64,000 bases of DNA, from contig NZ_CP009283.1 in the NCBI RefSeq assembly GCF_000758625.1, positions 3,731,501 to 3,795,500 of the forward strand. Direction: 5' to 3'. A program made the position numbers and the translations under genes. This document shows, one piece after another, positions 27,376 through 36,460 of the stretch. The notes below the pieces were generated by a model, which saw only the letters and a list, made by a program, of their open reading frames with translations, ran no database searches and was not told the origin of the DNA. The stretch's first letter is position 1. Each line of letters begins with the position of its first letter. This DNA comes from Paenibacillus sp. FSL R7-0273. GTDB lineage: Bacteria > Bacillota > Bacilli > Paenibacillales > Paenibacillaceae.

Positions 27376-27404
27376 TTGTAATTTTACTTACCGGTAAATA
27401 TAAT
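27376..27404 (+). promoter_or_regulatory. Hydrolase promoter with embedded TetR operator
   Basis: TTGTAA at 27376-27381 and TATAAT at 27399-27404 are 17 bases apart. The spacer holds TTACCGGTAA (27388-27397), a perfect 10-base palindrome. A repressor bound there would block polymerase. Confidence 0.65.
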
Positions 27405-27447
27405 TTAATAGATAATTAAAATTGAAACAAGTAAAGGTGGTTTTAAA

Positions 27448-28212
27448 TTGAAAACGGCGAAGCGCATGAGCAGATGGAAAAAAGTACTGATATGGACAAG
27501 TGTGATCGTCGTTGTCCTTGTAGCAGGCGGATTTGCCTATTTAGCGTCGGCCACCTACAGCCCGTCCAGGCAAGCAGAGGCTGCAATGCAAAGTGACGCT
27601 AAGGTAACTGTCACTGAAATCAAACAAGGGTTCCGGTTTGAGCCGCAGGGAGCTGAGGCGGTGGGGCCGAATATCATTTTTTATCCGGGCGGTCTGGTAG
27701 ATCCGGCAAGCTACTCCCCTCTCGCCAGAACATTGGCAGAACAGGGACACCGGGTATATATTGCCAAGATGCCGTTGAATTTGGCTATTTTCGGTCAAAA
27801 CAAAGCGGACTCCTTCATTGCTGAACATCCGGATGAAGCCTACGTAATTGGCGGCCACTCACTGGGCGGTGCTTTTGCATCCCGCTATGCAGCGGATCAT
27901 TCCGATAAGCTCGAGGGAATTTTTTACTTGGCCTCTTATGCCGATGATGGCGGAAGCTTAAGCGCAACCGGCTTATCCGCTTTGCAGATTACAGGAACCG
28001 CTGATGGCGTACTCAATTGGGAGGAATGGGAGAAGACCAAAGCTAATCTTCCCGCTGATACGGCATTTATCAGTATAGATGGAGGTAATCACGGGCAATT
28101 TGGATCGTACGGCATGCAAAAGGGTGATAACGCGCCGGAAATTACCGAGGACGAGCAGCTTCAGAATGTCGTTCAGGCGCTGGATGAATGGTTCATCACA
28201 CTAAGTAAATAA
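27448..28212 (+). CDS. Membrane-anchored or exported alpha/beta hydrolase
   Basis: A 254-residue hydrolase. An N-terminal basic stretch and one hydrophobic helix (KVLIWTSVIVVVLVAGGFAYL, about 12-33) anchor or export it. The nucleophile elbow is GGHSLGG near residue 139, and the late His lies in DGGNHGQFG, the PF12695-like pattern. The start is TTG with AAAGGTGG 7 bases upstream. It is divergent from a TetR gene that probably represses it, a common layout for detoxifying hydrolases. Substrate unknown. Confidence 0.88.
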   Translation: MKTAKRMSRWKKVLIWTSVIVVVLVAGGFAYLASATYSPSRQAEAAMQSDAKVTVTEIKQGFRFEPQGAEAVGPNIIFYPGGLVDPASYSPLARTLAEQGHRVYIAKMPLNLAIFGQNKADSFIAEHPDEAYVIGGHSLGGAFASRYAADHSDKLEGIFYLASYADDGGSLSATGLSALQITGTADGVLNWEEWEKTKANLPADTAFISIDGGNHGQFGSYGMQKGDNAPEITEDEQLQNVVQALDEWFITLSK

Positions 28213-28240
28213 TAGCTTATGCCGTTTAGCATTTGTTTCA

Positions 28241-28308
28241 AAAACACCTTCAGGAACATCCCAGTATTGCCACAGGGCATGGAATCTTCCGGAGGTGTTT
28301 TTTTTCTA
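28241..28308 (+). terminator. Terminator after the hydrolase gene
   Basis: AAAACACCT at 28241-28249 pairs with AGGTGTTTT at 28293-28301, with extra GGAA/TTCC pairing inside, followed by a run of T. The loop is large (about 30 bases). Confidence 0.7.
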
Positions 28309-28323
28309 AGCCAAAAGAATGTA

Positions 28324-28352
28324 TTGACCGCAGCTAATATCGTGGATATAAT
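28324..28352 (+). promoter_or_regulatory. SigA-type promoter of the cnt operon
   Basis: TTGACC at 28324-28329 and TATAAT at 28347-28352 with an ideal 17-base spacer. Transcription should begin near 28359, just before the Zur box. Confidence 0.85.
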
Positions 28353-28362
28353 TTACAATGAT

Positions 28363-28381
28363 AATCGTAATCATTACAATT
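28363..28381 (+). promoter_or_regulatory. Zur box (zinc uptake repressor operator) of the cnt operon
   Basis: AATCGTAATCATTACAATT differs at one position from a perfect dyad of the Bacillus Zur type (TCGTAATNATTACGA). It lies immediately downstream of the promoter. The overlapping stretch TGATAATCGTAATCA (28359-28373) is also a partial Fur-like 7-1-7 element. Zinc-replete Zur would therefore shut off metallophore production (inference from the family). Confidence 0.8.
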
Positions 28382-28423
28382 TAATTCTATTCTCGTATAA
28401 TTCCTTCAGACAGGAGGTGAGGA

Positions 28424-29260
28424 ATGCTTCAGGAAATTTCGTTCGTCAAATTAAGCCCGACACAGAACATGACCATTCTGGTTACAAGCATGCATAAAGA
28501 AGAGGATTATGCACCGATTGCTTCTAAGCTTATGTCCTACGACAGTGTTTATGCTGAGCAGGTTGGCTTTGTTAAAATGGCAGCACATCCTGATGCCGCT
28601 GCTGCTCTTGATATGGCAGGAGGTGAATTTTGCGGAAATGCCTGCATGGCATTGGCTGCATTAACCGCCCGGCAGCAGAGCATGGAATACGGCGACTTCA
28701 CAACAATACATTTGGCGGCTTCCGGAACAGATCAACTGATCAGCTGTCTTGTGCAAAAAACAGATAAGGATGATTTCTTCTGCAAGCTTAGAATGCCCGT
28801 CCCCTGGAACATTGATGCCAGAACCTTAAAACACGAGGGAAACGATTATACCGTCGGATTAGTCCAATACTCCAATTATCTGCACCTTGTTTTGGAAGTA
28901 AAGCAGTTTACCGCCTCCTTAAAGAGAATGGCTGAAAATTTGGCAAGAATGCTTGAAATTACATCCTCTTATTCCCTCATCGGTGTCTTATTGTTTAGGC
29001 CTGATTTCAATGAGCTGCTTCCGCTTATGCATGTTACATCGCTGGATACTCTGGTTTGGGAAAGAGGCTGCGGATCTGGAACGGCTTCAGTGGGTGCCTA
29101 CGCGGCTTGGAAGAATAACAGTGTATTTGAAGCGCCAATCCAACAGCCCGGCGGAATTATCCGGGTCTCCGCGAATGGCAGGAATCACAAAAATGCAGGT
29201 GTGAGTATATCAGGAAATGTCTGTATTGTTGCAGAGGGTAAAGCGTATATCAATCTTTAA
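28424..29260 (+). CDS. cntK: Histidine racemase CntK (DapF-like)
   Basis: A 278-residue PLP-independent racemase of the diaminopimelate-epimerase fold that converts L- to D-histidine, the first step of staphylopine synthesis. The two catalytic cysteines are visible as Cys70 in GGEFCGNAC and Cys216 in ERGCGSGTAS, matching the Cys pair of the S. aureus enzyme. A very strong site AGGAGGTGA lies 6 bases before the ATG. It is the first of nine same-strand genes in the order cntKLMABCDFE. The true DapF for cell wall is presumably elsewhere; the neighbours make the metallophore role far more likely. Confidence 0.92.
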   Translation: MLQEISFVKLSPTQNMTILVTSMHKEEDYAPIASKLMSYDSVYAEQVGFVKMAAHPDAAAALDMAGGEFCGNACMALAALTARQQSMEYGDFTTIHLAASGTDQLISCLVQKTDKDDFFCKLRMPVPWNIDARTLKHEGNDYTVGLVQYSNYLHLVLEVKQFTASLKRMAENLARMLEITSSYSLIGVLLFRPDFNELLPLMHVTSLDTLVWERGCGSGTASVGAYAAWKNNSVFEAPIQQPGGIIRVSANGRNHKNAGVSISGNVCIVAEGKAYINL

Positions 29261-29289
29261 ACTATGATAAAGAGAGGCGCTGGTTGTAA

Positions 29290-30072
29290 ATGTTCCTGTC
29301 TTCACTTTATGATTACGCAGCCAGGTTCAGGCAAATGGCAGATCTATATGATGGCACTACGGAGAGAAGCGCTGAACTCACTGAAATTATTGACGGTTAT
29401 ACCGGTTTTATAATGAATCCAAGTAACCAGCCATTATGGGAGGAGCTTGAACGATCAGGCTCAAAGAGGGGGCTTGAGCTTGCTGCAGATTTAAGAGAAG
29501 TCTCCGCAAAGTGTGTATCCATCATGGAAAAGAACCGTGCAATTAATCTCTTAAGCGGGATTGAAGCACCAGCTGATTATTTTACTAACATTGAATTTTG
29601 CATTGAACAGGAATTCGGGAGCTTTCAGCTCACCCCCGACTCTAAGGTTGTGATGATTGGCTCGGGAGCCTTTCCGATGACACCCATGCTGATTGGAAGG
29701 CGGATGAATGTAGAAGTACTTGGACTGGATATTGATGACACAGCGGTAAAGCTTAGCAATAAGGTCCTGAAAAAGCTGGGGAATACCCTGCCAATACGTC
29801 TGGTAACAGGGGAAATAGATGATTACAGGCTGGAAATAAAGCTGGCGACCCATATTATTTTCAGTTCAACGGTTGCCCAGAAATATGAATTACTGGACCG
29901 TCTATATGCACTAACCTCTGAGGATATCGTTGTATCGATGCGGTACGGGAATCAGCTTAAATCACTTTTTAATTATCCTATGCAGACTGTGGATGATTGT
30001 AAATGGAAGCTTGCAGAGCAAGTATTGTGTCCCGATCAGGTCTTTGATGTAGCGTTGTACTGCAAAGCTTAG
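29290..30072 (+). CDS. cntL: Nicotianamine-synthase-like aminobutanoyl transferase CntL
   Basis: A 260-residue enzyme that transfers one aminobutyrate unit from S-adenosylmethionine onto D-histidine. The SAM-site loop reads VVMIGSGAFPMTPMLI (about 118-133), characteristic of nicotianamine synthases, and the fold continues with LGLDIDD. Length is close to S. aureus CntL. It follows cntK by 29 bases and precedes cntM by 27, so it is part of one transcription unit. Confidence 0.92.
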   Translation: MFLSSLYDYAARFRQMADLYDGTTERSAELTEIIDGYTGFIMNPSNQPLWEELERSGSKRGLELAADLREVSAKCVSIMEKNRAINLLSGIEAPADYFTNIEFCIEQEFGSFQLTPDSKVVMIGSGAFPMTPMLIGRRMNVEVLGLDIDDTAVKLSNKVLKKLGNTLPIRLVTGEIDDYRLEIKLATHIIFSSTVAQKYELLDRLYALTSEDIVVSMRYGNQLKSLFNYPMQTVDDCKWKLAEQVLCPDQVFDVALYCKA

Positions 30073-30099
30073 TAACAAGCCTAAATAAGGGAGGCCGTT

Positions 30100-31386
30100 A
30101 TGGACGGATTTAAACGCGTGCTATTGCTGGGTACGGGTCCAGCAGCAGTTCAGCAGGCTGTTCTGGTAAAGAATGCTTTCCATTGCGAGGCTGGAATTGC
30201 CGGACGGGTGTCTAGCCGCTCCGAGCTATTCATGGCTGCACTCCGCACAAGCGGAAACCGGTTGTCCTCAAAGGTACAGAATGAATCACACCGGCTGATG
30301 GCAGGGGAGTGCTGTTTGGACCAGGTATTTCACGGCTATGACACAGCTACGGGGAAATGGGATACCGTAATCCTGAACGTGACCGCTGATGCATATCTGA
30401 ATGTCTTACGCAGCCTTAACAGGGATTTGCTGGCGCATGTAAAATGCATACTGCTGATTTCTCCAACCTTAGGCTCCAACAGTCTGGTACACAATTACAT
30501 ACAAGAGACAGGCCTGGAAGCGGAAATTATCAGCTGTTCCACCTATCTGGGGGATACCCGCTGGGTTAATGGAAAACCTTCAAGCAGTGTACTTACTACT
30601 GCCGTGAAAAGAAAGCTGTTCATCGGTTCCACTCAAGGCAAGTCTCCCAGCATTAACAGATTAACTGAGCTGTACAGGCAAGTGGGGATTACGCTGGAGT
30701 TCATGAGCTCACCGCTGGAAGCAGAGAGCAGAAACATTTCGCTATTCGTGCACCCGGCGCTATTTATGAATGAGTTCTCACTTAATACCCTTTTCAGACA
30801 AAGACCAGAAATCAAATATGTGTATAAATTATTTCCGGAAGGGCCGATTACTTACGGGCTGATCCATGAAATGTCTGAATGCTGGAAAGAGCTGCTGACG
30901 ATATTTGAGGCTTTGAACCTGAAGAGTATTAATCTTCTTAAATTCATGACAGAGGATAATTACCCGGTCAGAGCAGAGAGCCTGCCGCAGTCAAGCATAG
31001 ACAGCTTCATGTCGCTTGAACCGATTCATCAGGAGTATCTGCTGTACATCCGTTATGCCTCCCTGCTGATCGACCCCTTCTCTGAGCCGGATTCAGAGGG
31101 AAGGTATTACGATTTCTCTGCTGTTCCAATCCAGCCGGTATTTATTAACCGCGACGGAGCGTGGGATATTCCGCGAATGCCTAAGGAGGATTATTACCGC
31201 ACCAAAATAATTCAGGGCTTGGCCCGGCACTTAAAGCTGAGCAGCCCGATCATTGATACCTTTATTGACCGGTATGAACAGCAATTAATGTTCTCTTCCC
31301 ATTTGCTTCAAGGACAGAAGCTGTCTGAAGCATTTCAGGCACAGGATTTTTCTGAAGATATTCAATTGATCTGCAGTTATTTCTAG
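30100..31386 (+). CDS. cntM: Opine dehydrogenase CntM (staphylopine dehydrogenase)
   Basis: A 428-residue NAD(P)H-dependent enzyme that reductively condenses the CntL product with an alpha-keto acid to give the finished metallophore. The N-terminal Rossmann motif is LLLGTGPAAVQQA. The segment STYLGDTR holds Asp152; in published work on CntM enzymes, as I recall it, Asp here (Asp150 in S. aureus) goes with pyruvate and Ala (Ala153 in P. aeruginosa) with 2-oxoglutarate. The sequence therefore predicts pyruvate and staphylopine rather than bacillopaline. LFPEGPITYGLI and IPRMPKEDYYRT are further family blocks. Confidence 0.93.
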   Translation: MDGFKRVLLLGTGPAAVQQAVLVKNAFHCEAGIAGRVSSRSELFMAALRTSGNRLSSKVQNESHRLMAGECCLDQVFHGYDTATGKWDTVILNVTADAYLNVLRSLNRDLLAHVKCILLISPTLGSNSLVHNYIQETGLEAEIISCSTYLGDTRWVNGKPSSSVLTTAVKRKLFIGSTQGKSPSINRLTELYRQVGITLEFMSSPLEAESRNISLFVHPALFMNEFSLNTLFRQRPEIKYVYKLFPEGPITYGLIHEMSECWKELLTIFEALNLKSINLLKFMTEDNYPVRAESLPQSSIDSFMSLEPIHQEYLLYIRYASLLIDPFSEPDSEGRYYDFSAVPIQPVFINRDGAWDIPRMPKEDYYRTKIIQGLARHLKLSSPIIDTFIDRYEQQLMFSSHLLQGQKLSEAFQAQDFSEDIQLICSYF

Positions 31387-31411
31387 AAACTATAAACATG
31401 GGGGAAATCAA

Positions 31412-33013
31412 ATGAAACGGAAATTAATTACTTTACTGGCGGCAGTCACAGCGCTGGCTTTACTGGCCGGATGCGGTAAAACAGAGAACGCACAAACCAA
31501 TGCGTCCAGTCCAAAGCAGGAGCTCGTATACGCAACAGTAAAGGATATTAATGATATGAATCCGCATCTTTATCCAGGCTCTATGCCGGCACAAGGAATG
31601 GTATATGAATCACTGGTTGAAAACACACCTGAAGGAATCAAGCCGTTATTGGCTGAATCATGGGATATCTCTGCAGACGGAACTGTATATACGTTCCATC
31701 TGAGACAAGGCGTCACCTTCCATGATGGTGAACCGTTTAACGCTGAGGCAGTCAAGCAGAATATCGATGCTGTCCAGCATAATGCCGTCAAGCATTCCTG
31801 GATCAAGCTGTCGGCCAAAATTACGGATACCAAGGTGCTGGACGAATATACCTTTGAGCTGAAGCTGTCAGAGCCATACTACCCGGCAATGCTTGAGCTT
31901 TCCATGACCAGACCTTATGTCTTCCTTTCACCAAAGGACTTTGTGAACGGTGAAACCAAGGATGGGGTTCAGGGCTATAACGGAACCGGCCCTTACCGGC
32001 TAACCGAACATCAGACGGATCAATATGCTGTTTTTGAAGCCAATAATGAGTACTGGAACGGTGCCCCGGAGCTCAAGAAAATCACGGCCAAGGTGCTGCC
32101 GACTGGTGAAACAACATTTCTGGCCTTGCAAAAGGGAGAAGTCAACTTTGTCTTTACCGATGACAGGGGAACGGACAGCATTGATACAGAGGCGATGGAC
32201 CGGCTGATTGAATCCGGGGATTATCAGGTTGTCAGAAGTGAAGCGATGAACACGAAAATGATTGTTGCCAACAGCAGCAAAACGGATAGTCCGGCGCATG
32301 ACAGAGCAGTACGGGAAGCTGTCTGGCATGCGATTGACCGCGAAAGTATCGCCAGTCAAATTTTTAACGGAAAGGAAACTCCTGCTGAAACCTTATTCTC
32401 CGCAAACGTGAACTATGCAGATATCGGCTTGAAGGCGCGTGCTTATGATCTGCAGGAAGCAGCACGGCTGCTTGACGGTGCCGGCTGGGCGGCCTCAAGC
32501 GGCGGAACCCGCACCAAGGACGGGAAGGCGTTATCCATGGAGCTGTTTTATGATGCAGCTTCCTTATCCCAAAAGACACAAGCTGAGCTGATCCAAAACA
32601 CTGTAAAAGGGATAGGTATGGAGCTGAGGCTGATCGGCGAAGACTCCTCCTCTATCGCTAACCGGAGAGCAGCAGGGAATTATGACTTGCTGTTCAACCA
32701 GACCTGGGGGCTTGCATATGACCCGCAAAGTACAGTTTCTGCATTCACATCTGAATCCTCGTATTATCATGCAACAAGCGGTATTGCCCAGGCGGAGGAG
32801 CTCTTCGGAAAAATCAGCAGTGTTATGGTAGCTACTGAAGAGGATCAGAGAAAATCGCTGTACAGAGATATCTTGACGATTGTCCATGATGAAGCTATTT
32901 TCATTCCGATCACGAACGGAAATCTTACTGTGGTTGCTCCAAGCGGCCTGCAGGGCATCGGCTTCAAGCAAACGCAATTTGAGCTGCCTTTCGAGAAAAT
33001 GCGCTTTGAATAA
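31412..33013 (+). CDS. cntA: Metallophore-binding lipoprotein CntA
   Basis: A 533-residue extracellular solute-binding lipoprotein of the nickel/peptide (SBP_bac_5) class. The signal peptide ends in lipobox LLAGC (lipidated Cys21). The signatures GTVYTFHLRQGVTFHDGEPFNAEAV and NGTGPYRL are typical. It would capture the metal-loaded opine and hand it to CntBC. GGGGGAA precedes the ATG. It sits directly after the biosynthetic genes, in the S. aureus order. Confidence 0.92.
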   Translation: MKRKLITLLAAVTALALLAGCGKTENAQTNASSPKQELVYATVKDINDMNPHLYPGSMPAQGMVYESLVENTPEGIKPLLAESWDISADGTVYTFHLRQGVTFHDGEPFNAEAVKQNIDAVQHNAVKHSWIKLSAKITDTKVLDEYTFELKLSEPYYPAMLELSMTRPYVFLSPKDFVNGETKDGVQGYNGTGPYRLTEHQTDQYAVFEANNEYWNGAPELKKITAKVLPTGETTFLALQKGEVNFVFTDDRGTDSIDTEAMDRLIESGDYQVVRSEAMNTKMIVANSSKTDSPAHDRAVREAVWHAIDRESIASQIFNGKETPAETLFSANVNYADIGLKARAYDLQEAARLLDGAGWAASSGGTRTKDGKALSMELFYDAASLSQKTQAELIQNTVKGIGMELRLIGEDSSSIANRRAAGNYDLLFNQTWGLAYDPQSTVSAFTSESSYYHATSGIAQAEELFGKISSVMVATEEDQRKSLYRDILTIVHDEAIFIPITNGNLTVVAPSGLQGIGFKQTQFELPFEKMRFE

Positions 33014-33037
33014 CCGGTTACGGAAAGGAAGGTCTGT

Positions 33038-33970
33038 ATGGGCCGTTTTATCCTAAAGAGAACATTGCTTGCGGTTCCGCTGCTTATTATAATTTCATTC
33101 CTGACCTTTGGCCTGAACCACCTCTCACCAATGGATCCGGCTGAGGTCGTTCTCCGGGCACAGGGCGTCCCGCAAGTCACTGAGGCCTTGCTCGCAGAGA
33201 CCAAAGCTGCATTGGGCATGGACCGGCCGTTTCTGATCAGATACTTCACCTGGCTGGCCTCCTGCTTCCGCCTGGATTTTGGGGAATCGTACATTACAGG
33301 CACACCAGTGTGGGCCTTACTTGGTCCTGCCTTTATGAATACGCTCAAGCTAACCATGGTATCGGTAATTGCTATTCTCGCATTTTCAGTCGGGCTTGGA
33401 ATTCTCTGTGCGCTGAGGGAAGGGCGGCTGCTTGACCGTTCTATCCGGGGTGTTTCATTTTTCCTGACCTCTATGCCTTCAGCTTGGCTTGCAGCGCTGA
33501 TGATCTGGTTTTTCTCAGTAAAGCTGGACTTGCTGCCAACCAGCGGGTTGGATTCCTATGCCAGCTATATTCTGCCGGTAATCGTCCTTACAGTCAGCTA
33601 TGCCGGGATTTACTTCCGTCTTGTCCGCAGCGCAATGCTGAGTCAGCTTCATGAGGACTATACACTATATGCCAGAGCCTGCGGTCTGCAGGAGAGAAAA
33701 ATCACACTGCGGATGCTAAAAAACTCCATGCAGGTTGCTACTTCAGTGTTCTGTATGGCGGTCCCTATTATTCTGGGAAGCACGGTGGTAGTGGAAAGCA
33801 TCTTCGCTTGGCCCGGCCTTGGCTCATTAACCGTGAATTCAATCCTCGGAAGGGATTTTCCGGTTATCCAGGCCTATGTGCTGGTGCTGGCCGTTTCCTT
33901 CGTGCTGTTTAATACACTGTCGGATCTCATTAATGCAGCACTGGATCCCAAGCTAAGAAAGGAGTTCTAG
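33038..33970 (+). CDS. cntB: Metallophore ABC importer permease CntB
   Basis: A 310-residue inner-membrane permease of the DppB/NikB class with six helices, a large loop after helix 1 (DPAEVVLRAQG) and the cytoplasmic EAA-type loop YARACGLQERKITLRMLKNSM. It pairs with CntC. AAGGAAGG precedes the ATG, 25 bases after cntA; the next gene begins directly after its stop. Confidence 0.92.
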   Translation: MGRFILKRTLLAVPLLIIISFLTFGLNHLSPMDPAEVVLRAQGVPQVTEALLAETKAALGMDRPFLIRYFTWLASCFRLDFGESYITGTPVWALLGPAFMNTLKLTMVSVIAILAFSVGLGILCALREGRLLDRSIRGVSFFLTSMPSAWLAALMIWFFSVKLDLLPTSGLDSYASYILPVIVLTVSYAGIYFRLVRSAMLSQLHEDYTLYARACGLQERKITLRMLKNSMQVATSVFCMAVPIILGSTVVVESIFAWPGLGSLTVNSILGRDFPVIQAYVLVLAVSFVLFNTLSDLINAALDPKLRKEF

Positions 33971-34864
33971 ATGAGTGTATTCCATAAGATGCGGGGGGAC
34001 AGGCTTGCAGCAATGTCTCTGACTGTCATCCTGTTGACCGCATTTGCGGGAATCTTCGCGCCTTGGTTAGCGCCCCATAGTCCGGAGCAGGTCGATATGG
34101 AGCTGCGCTACGCATCACCATCCTGGCAATACCTGCTTGGCAACGATCACCTGGGGCGATGTGTATTATCCAGATTAATATACGGCATACGTCCCAGTGT
34201 CCTGTGGGTGTTTGTTGCGTTGGCCGTATCAGCCCTTTTCGGCGCAATGCTCGGACTGCTGGCCGGTTATTTCAGGGGGAAGACGGATAATGCAGTCATG
34301 AGGATCTGTGACGTTATGCTGTCCTTTCCCGGTTATGTCATGTCGCTGGCTGTAGTAGGCATATTAGGTCCGGGCATCCAGAACATTCTGATTGCCTTTG
34401 TCATCATGAAGTGGGCCTGGTTTGCACGTGTTATCCGTACTTCGGTCATGCAGTATGCCGATGCGGACTACGTAAGATTTGCCAAGGCGACTGGAATGAG
34501 CAATTTGACGATTATGATAAAGCACATCGTACCTGTGGCGCTTCCGGATTTTGCCGTCATTTCAAGCAGTGCGTTTGGAACGATGATTCTGCAAATTTCC
34601 GGCCTATCCTTTCTTGGTTTAGGCATCGAGGCTCCTCATGCAGAATGGGGAATGATGCTGAATGAAGCAAGAGGGGTGATGTTCTCCCGGCCGGAGCTCA
34701 TGCTGGCTCCGGGGCTTGCTATCGTCATCGTGGTATCAGCGGTAAATTTCTGTTCCGATGCGCTGCAAGCAGCCCTGGATCCGAAACTGCAAAGAAAATT
34801 GTCCAAACCGCGGCGGGCAGTTAGAGGATTGTCTGCCAAACTGAAGGGGGAAGAGGTGGTATAG
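33971..34864 (+). CDS. cntC: Metallophore ABC importer permease CntC
   Basis: A 297-residue permease of the DppC/NikC class: one N-terminal helix, the LLGNDHLGR motif near residue 56, then five helices with EAA loop FAKATGMSNLTIMIKHIVP. It starts at the base after the cntB stop and uses a ribosome site inside cntB (AAAGGAG). It forms the channel with CntB. Confidence 0.92.
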   Translation: MSVFHKMRGDRLAAMSLTVILLTAFAGIFAPWLAPHSPEQVDMELRYASPSWQYLLGNDHLGRCVLSRLIYGIRPSVLWVFVALAVSALFGAMLGLLAGYFRGKTDNAVMRICDVMLSFPGYVMSLAVVGILGPGIQNILIAFVIMKWAWFARVIRTSVMQYADADYVRFAKATGMSNLTIMIKHIVPVALPDFAVISSSAFGTMILQISGLSFLGLGIEAPHAEWGMMLNEARGVMFSRPELMLAPGLAIVIVVSAVNFCSDALQAALDPKLQRKLSKPRRAVRGLSAKLKGEEVV

Positions 34865-34869
34865 CTTTA

Positions 34870-35691
34870 ATGCATACGCTGGAGGTTTCAAATTTACGAA
34901 TATGGGATGAGCAAACGGACAAGATCCTTGTCAAGGATAGTTCCTTTCAGATCGAGCCCGAGAGCTGTCTGGCTATTGTAGGAGAGAGCGGCAGCGGCAA
35001 GTCTGTAACCTGCCGTGCAATAATGCGGCTGAACAAAGCAAATATCAGACACACCGGCAGCATTAAGCTTGCCGGACTGGAGCTCTCAGAGCTCTCCGAA
35101 GCGGAAATGCGGAAGCTAAGGGGCAGGCAGTTAGGACTGATCATGCAAAACGGGATGCGGGCCTTCGATCCTTCCAGTGTTGTCGGCAGTCATTTCAAAG
35201 AGACGTTAAAGCAGCATTACGGCTGGAGCCAAGCAGAAATTACGGCAAGGATGGCCAGAGCTATGGAAAACGTTATGCTTAAGGACCCGGTAGCACTGAT
35301 GAATAAATATCCGCATCAGCTATCGGGAGGCATGCTGCAGCGGATGATGATTGCACTGGCAATCGTTCTAAAACCAACGCTGATTATCGCCGATGAACCA
35401 ACCTCCGCACTGGACACCTTATCCCAGTATGAGGTTATGGAGCAGTTAATCACCCTTAAGGCTGAAACCGGCTGCTCTATGATTTTTGTGTCGCATGATC
35501 TTAGCGCGGTAAAGCGGATTGCAGATGATGTCGCGGTTATGAGAAACGGCGAGATTATCGAGAGTGGAACAGCAGCCGAGATTTTCACTAATACTCAGCA
35601 TGCTTACACCAAGTATCTTATCGATGCGAAGCAGGCATTGAACAGCCACTTCATCCGGAGTATGGGAGGACTTGCACTTGTTGACCGTTAA
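34870..35691 (+). CDS. cntD: Metallophore ABC importer ATPase CntD
   Basis: A 273-residue ATPase of the DppD class: Walker A GESGSGKSV, signature LSGGMLQR, Walker B LIIADEPTSALD, switch His in VSHD. It powers CntBC together with CntF. The ATG is 5 bases after cntC. Its 3' end overlaps cntF, so the two ATPases are translationally coupled. Confidence 0.92.
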   Translation: MHTLEVSNLRIWDEQTDKILVKDSSFQIEPESCLAIVGESGSGKSVTCRAIMRLNKANIRHTGSIKLAGLELSELSEAEMRKLRGRQLGLIMQNGMRAFDPSSVVGSHFKETLKQHYGWSQAEITARMARAMENVMLKDPVALMNKYPHQLSGGMLQRMMIALAIVLKPTLIIADEPTSALDTLSQYEVMEQLITLKAETGCSMIFVSHDLSAVKRIADDVAVMRNGEIIESGTAAEIFTNTQHAYTKYLIDAKQALNSHFIRSMGGLALVDR

Positions 35692-36460
35692 TGATGTAGA
35701 CAAATCATATTCTGGCGGCGGTATGTTCTTCAGCAGGAGCAAGCAGGTATTACATAATATCAGCTTTACCTTGGACGCAGGCGAGATACTGGGAATCATC
35801 GGAGAAAGCGGCAGCGGCAAATCAACTTTGGGACGTCTGCTGCTGGGCATTGAGAAGCCGGATCGCGGCACTATTCAATTTGAAGGCAGGGATATAGGGG
35901 AGCGGGCTGGGAGACAGGGGAGGATCAGTGCTGTATTTCAAGATTATACTTCATCTATCCATCCATACTACAGTGTGGAGAAGGCCTTGACCGAGCCCCT
36001 CAAACTTCAAGGTCGAAGTAATGCAGAAATTAATCGGAAGATAAACAGCCTGCTGCGTGAAGTGGGATTGGACAGCTCTTACCGGAAGAAGTATCCCCAT
36101 GAACTGTCCGGAGGGCAGGCCCAACGGGTATGCATTGCAAGGGCTGTTTCAACGGAGCCCCGGTATATCCTCCTGGATGAAGCCGTCAGTTCACTGGATG
36201 CATCCGTTCAATTTCAGATATTGGAGCTGCTGAAGAAGCTGAAGGAAGCGTACGGCATGAGCTATATATTTATCACACATGATATTCAGGCGGCTGCCTA
36301 TTTATGTGACCGGATGATGTTTGTCCGCAGCGGTCAAATCGAAGAGATCGTATCCGCCCGGCGGTTAAACGAGGTACAGTCCGAATACTCCAAAGCGATG
36401 CTGCAGATGGCATTACGTATAACTGACGGCGGGGCCGGGAAGGAGAGTCGTATATTGTGA
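35678..36460 (+). CDS. cntF: Metallophore ABC importer ATPase CntF
   Basis: The second ATPase, about 260 residues, of the DppF class: Walker A GESGSGKST, signature LSGGQAQR, Walker B ILLDEAVSSLD. GGGAGGA at 35664-35670 points to TTG 35678 (or 35681) as start; the frame is also open from TTG 35672. All options lie inside cntD. The stop overlaps the next gene by 4 bases (GTGA). Confidence 0.9.
   Translation: MLTVNDVDKSYSGGGMFFSRSKQVLHNISFTLDAGEILGIIGESGSGKSTLGRLLLGIEKPDRGTIQFEGRDIGERAGRQGRISAVFQDYTSSIHPYYSVEKALTEPLKLQGRSNAEINRKINSLLREVGLDSSYRKKYPHELSGGQAQRVCIARAVSTEPRYILLDEAVSSLDASVQFQILELLKKLKEAYGMSYIFITHDIQAAAYLCDRMMFVRSGQIEEIVSARRLNEVQSEYSKAMLQMALRITDGGAGKESRIL

Noticed and set aside
28359..28373. 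Stand-alone Fur box before cntK
   Set aside because: Only 5 of 7 positions are symmetric, clearly weaker than the overlapping Zur box, so it is mentioned only as a possible secondary element.
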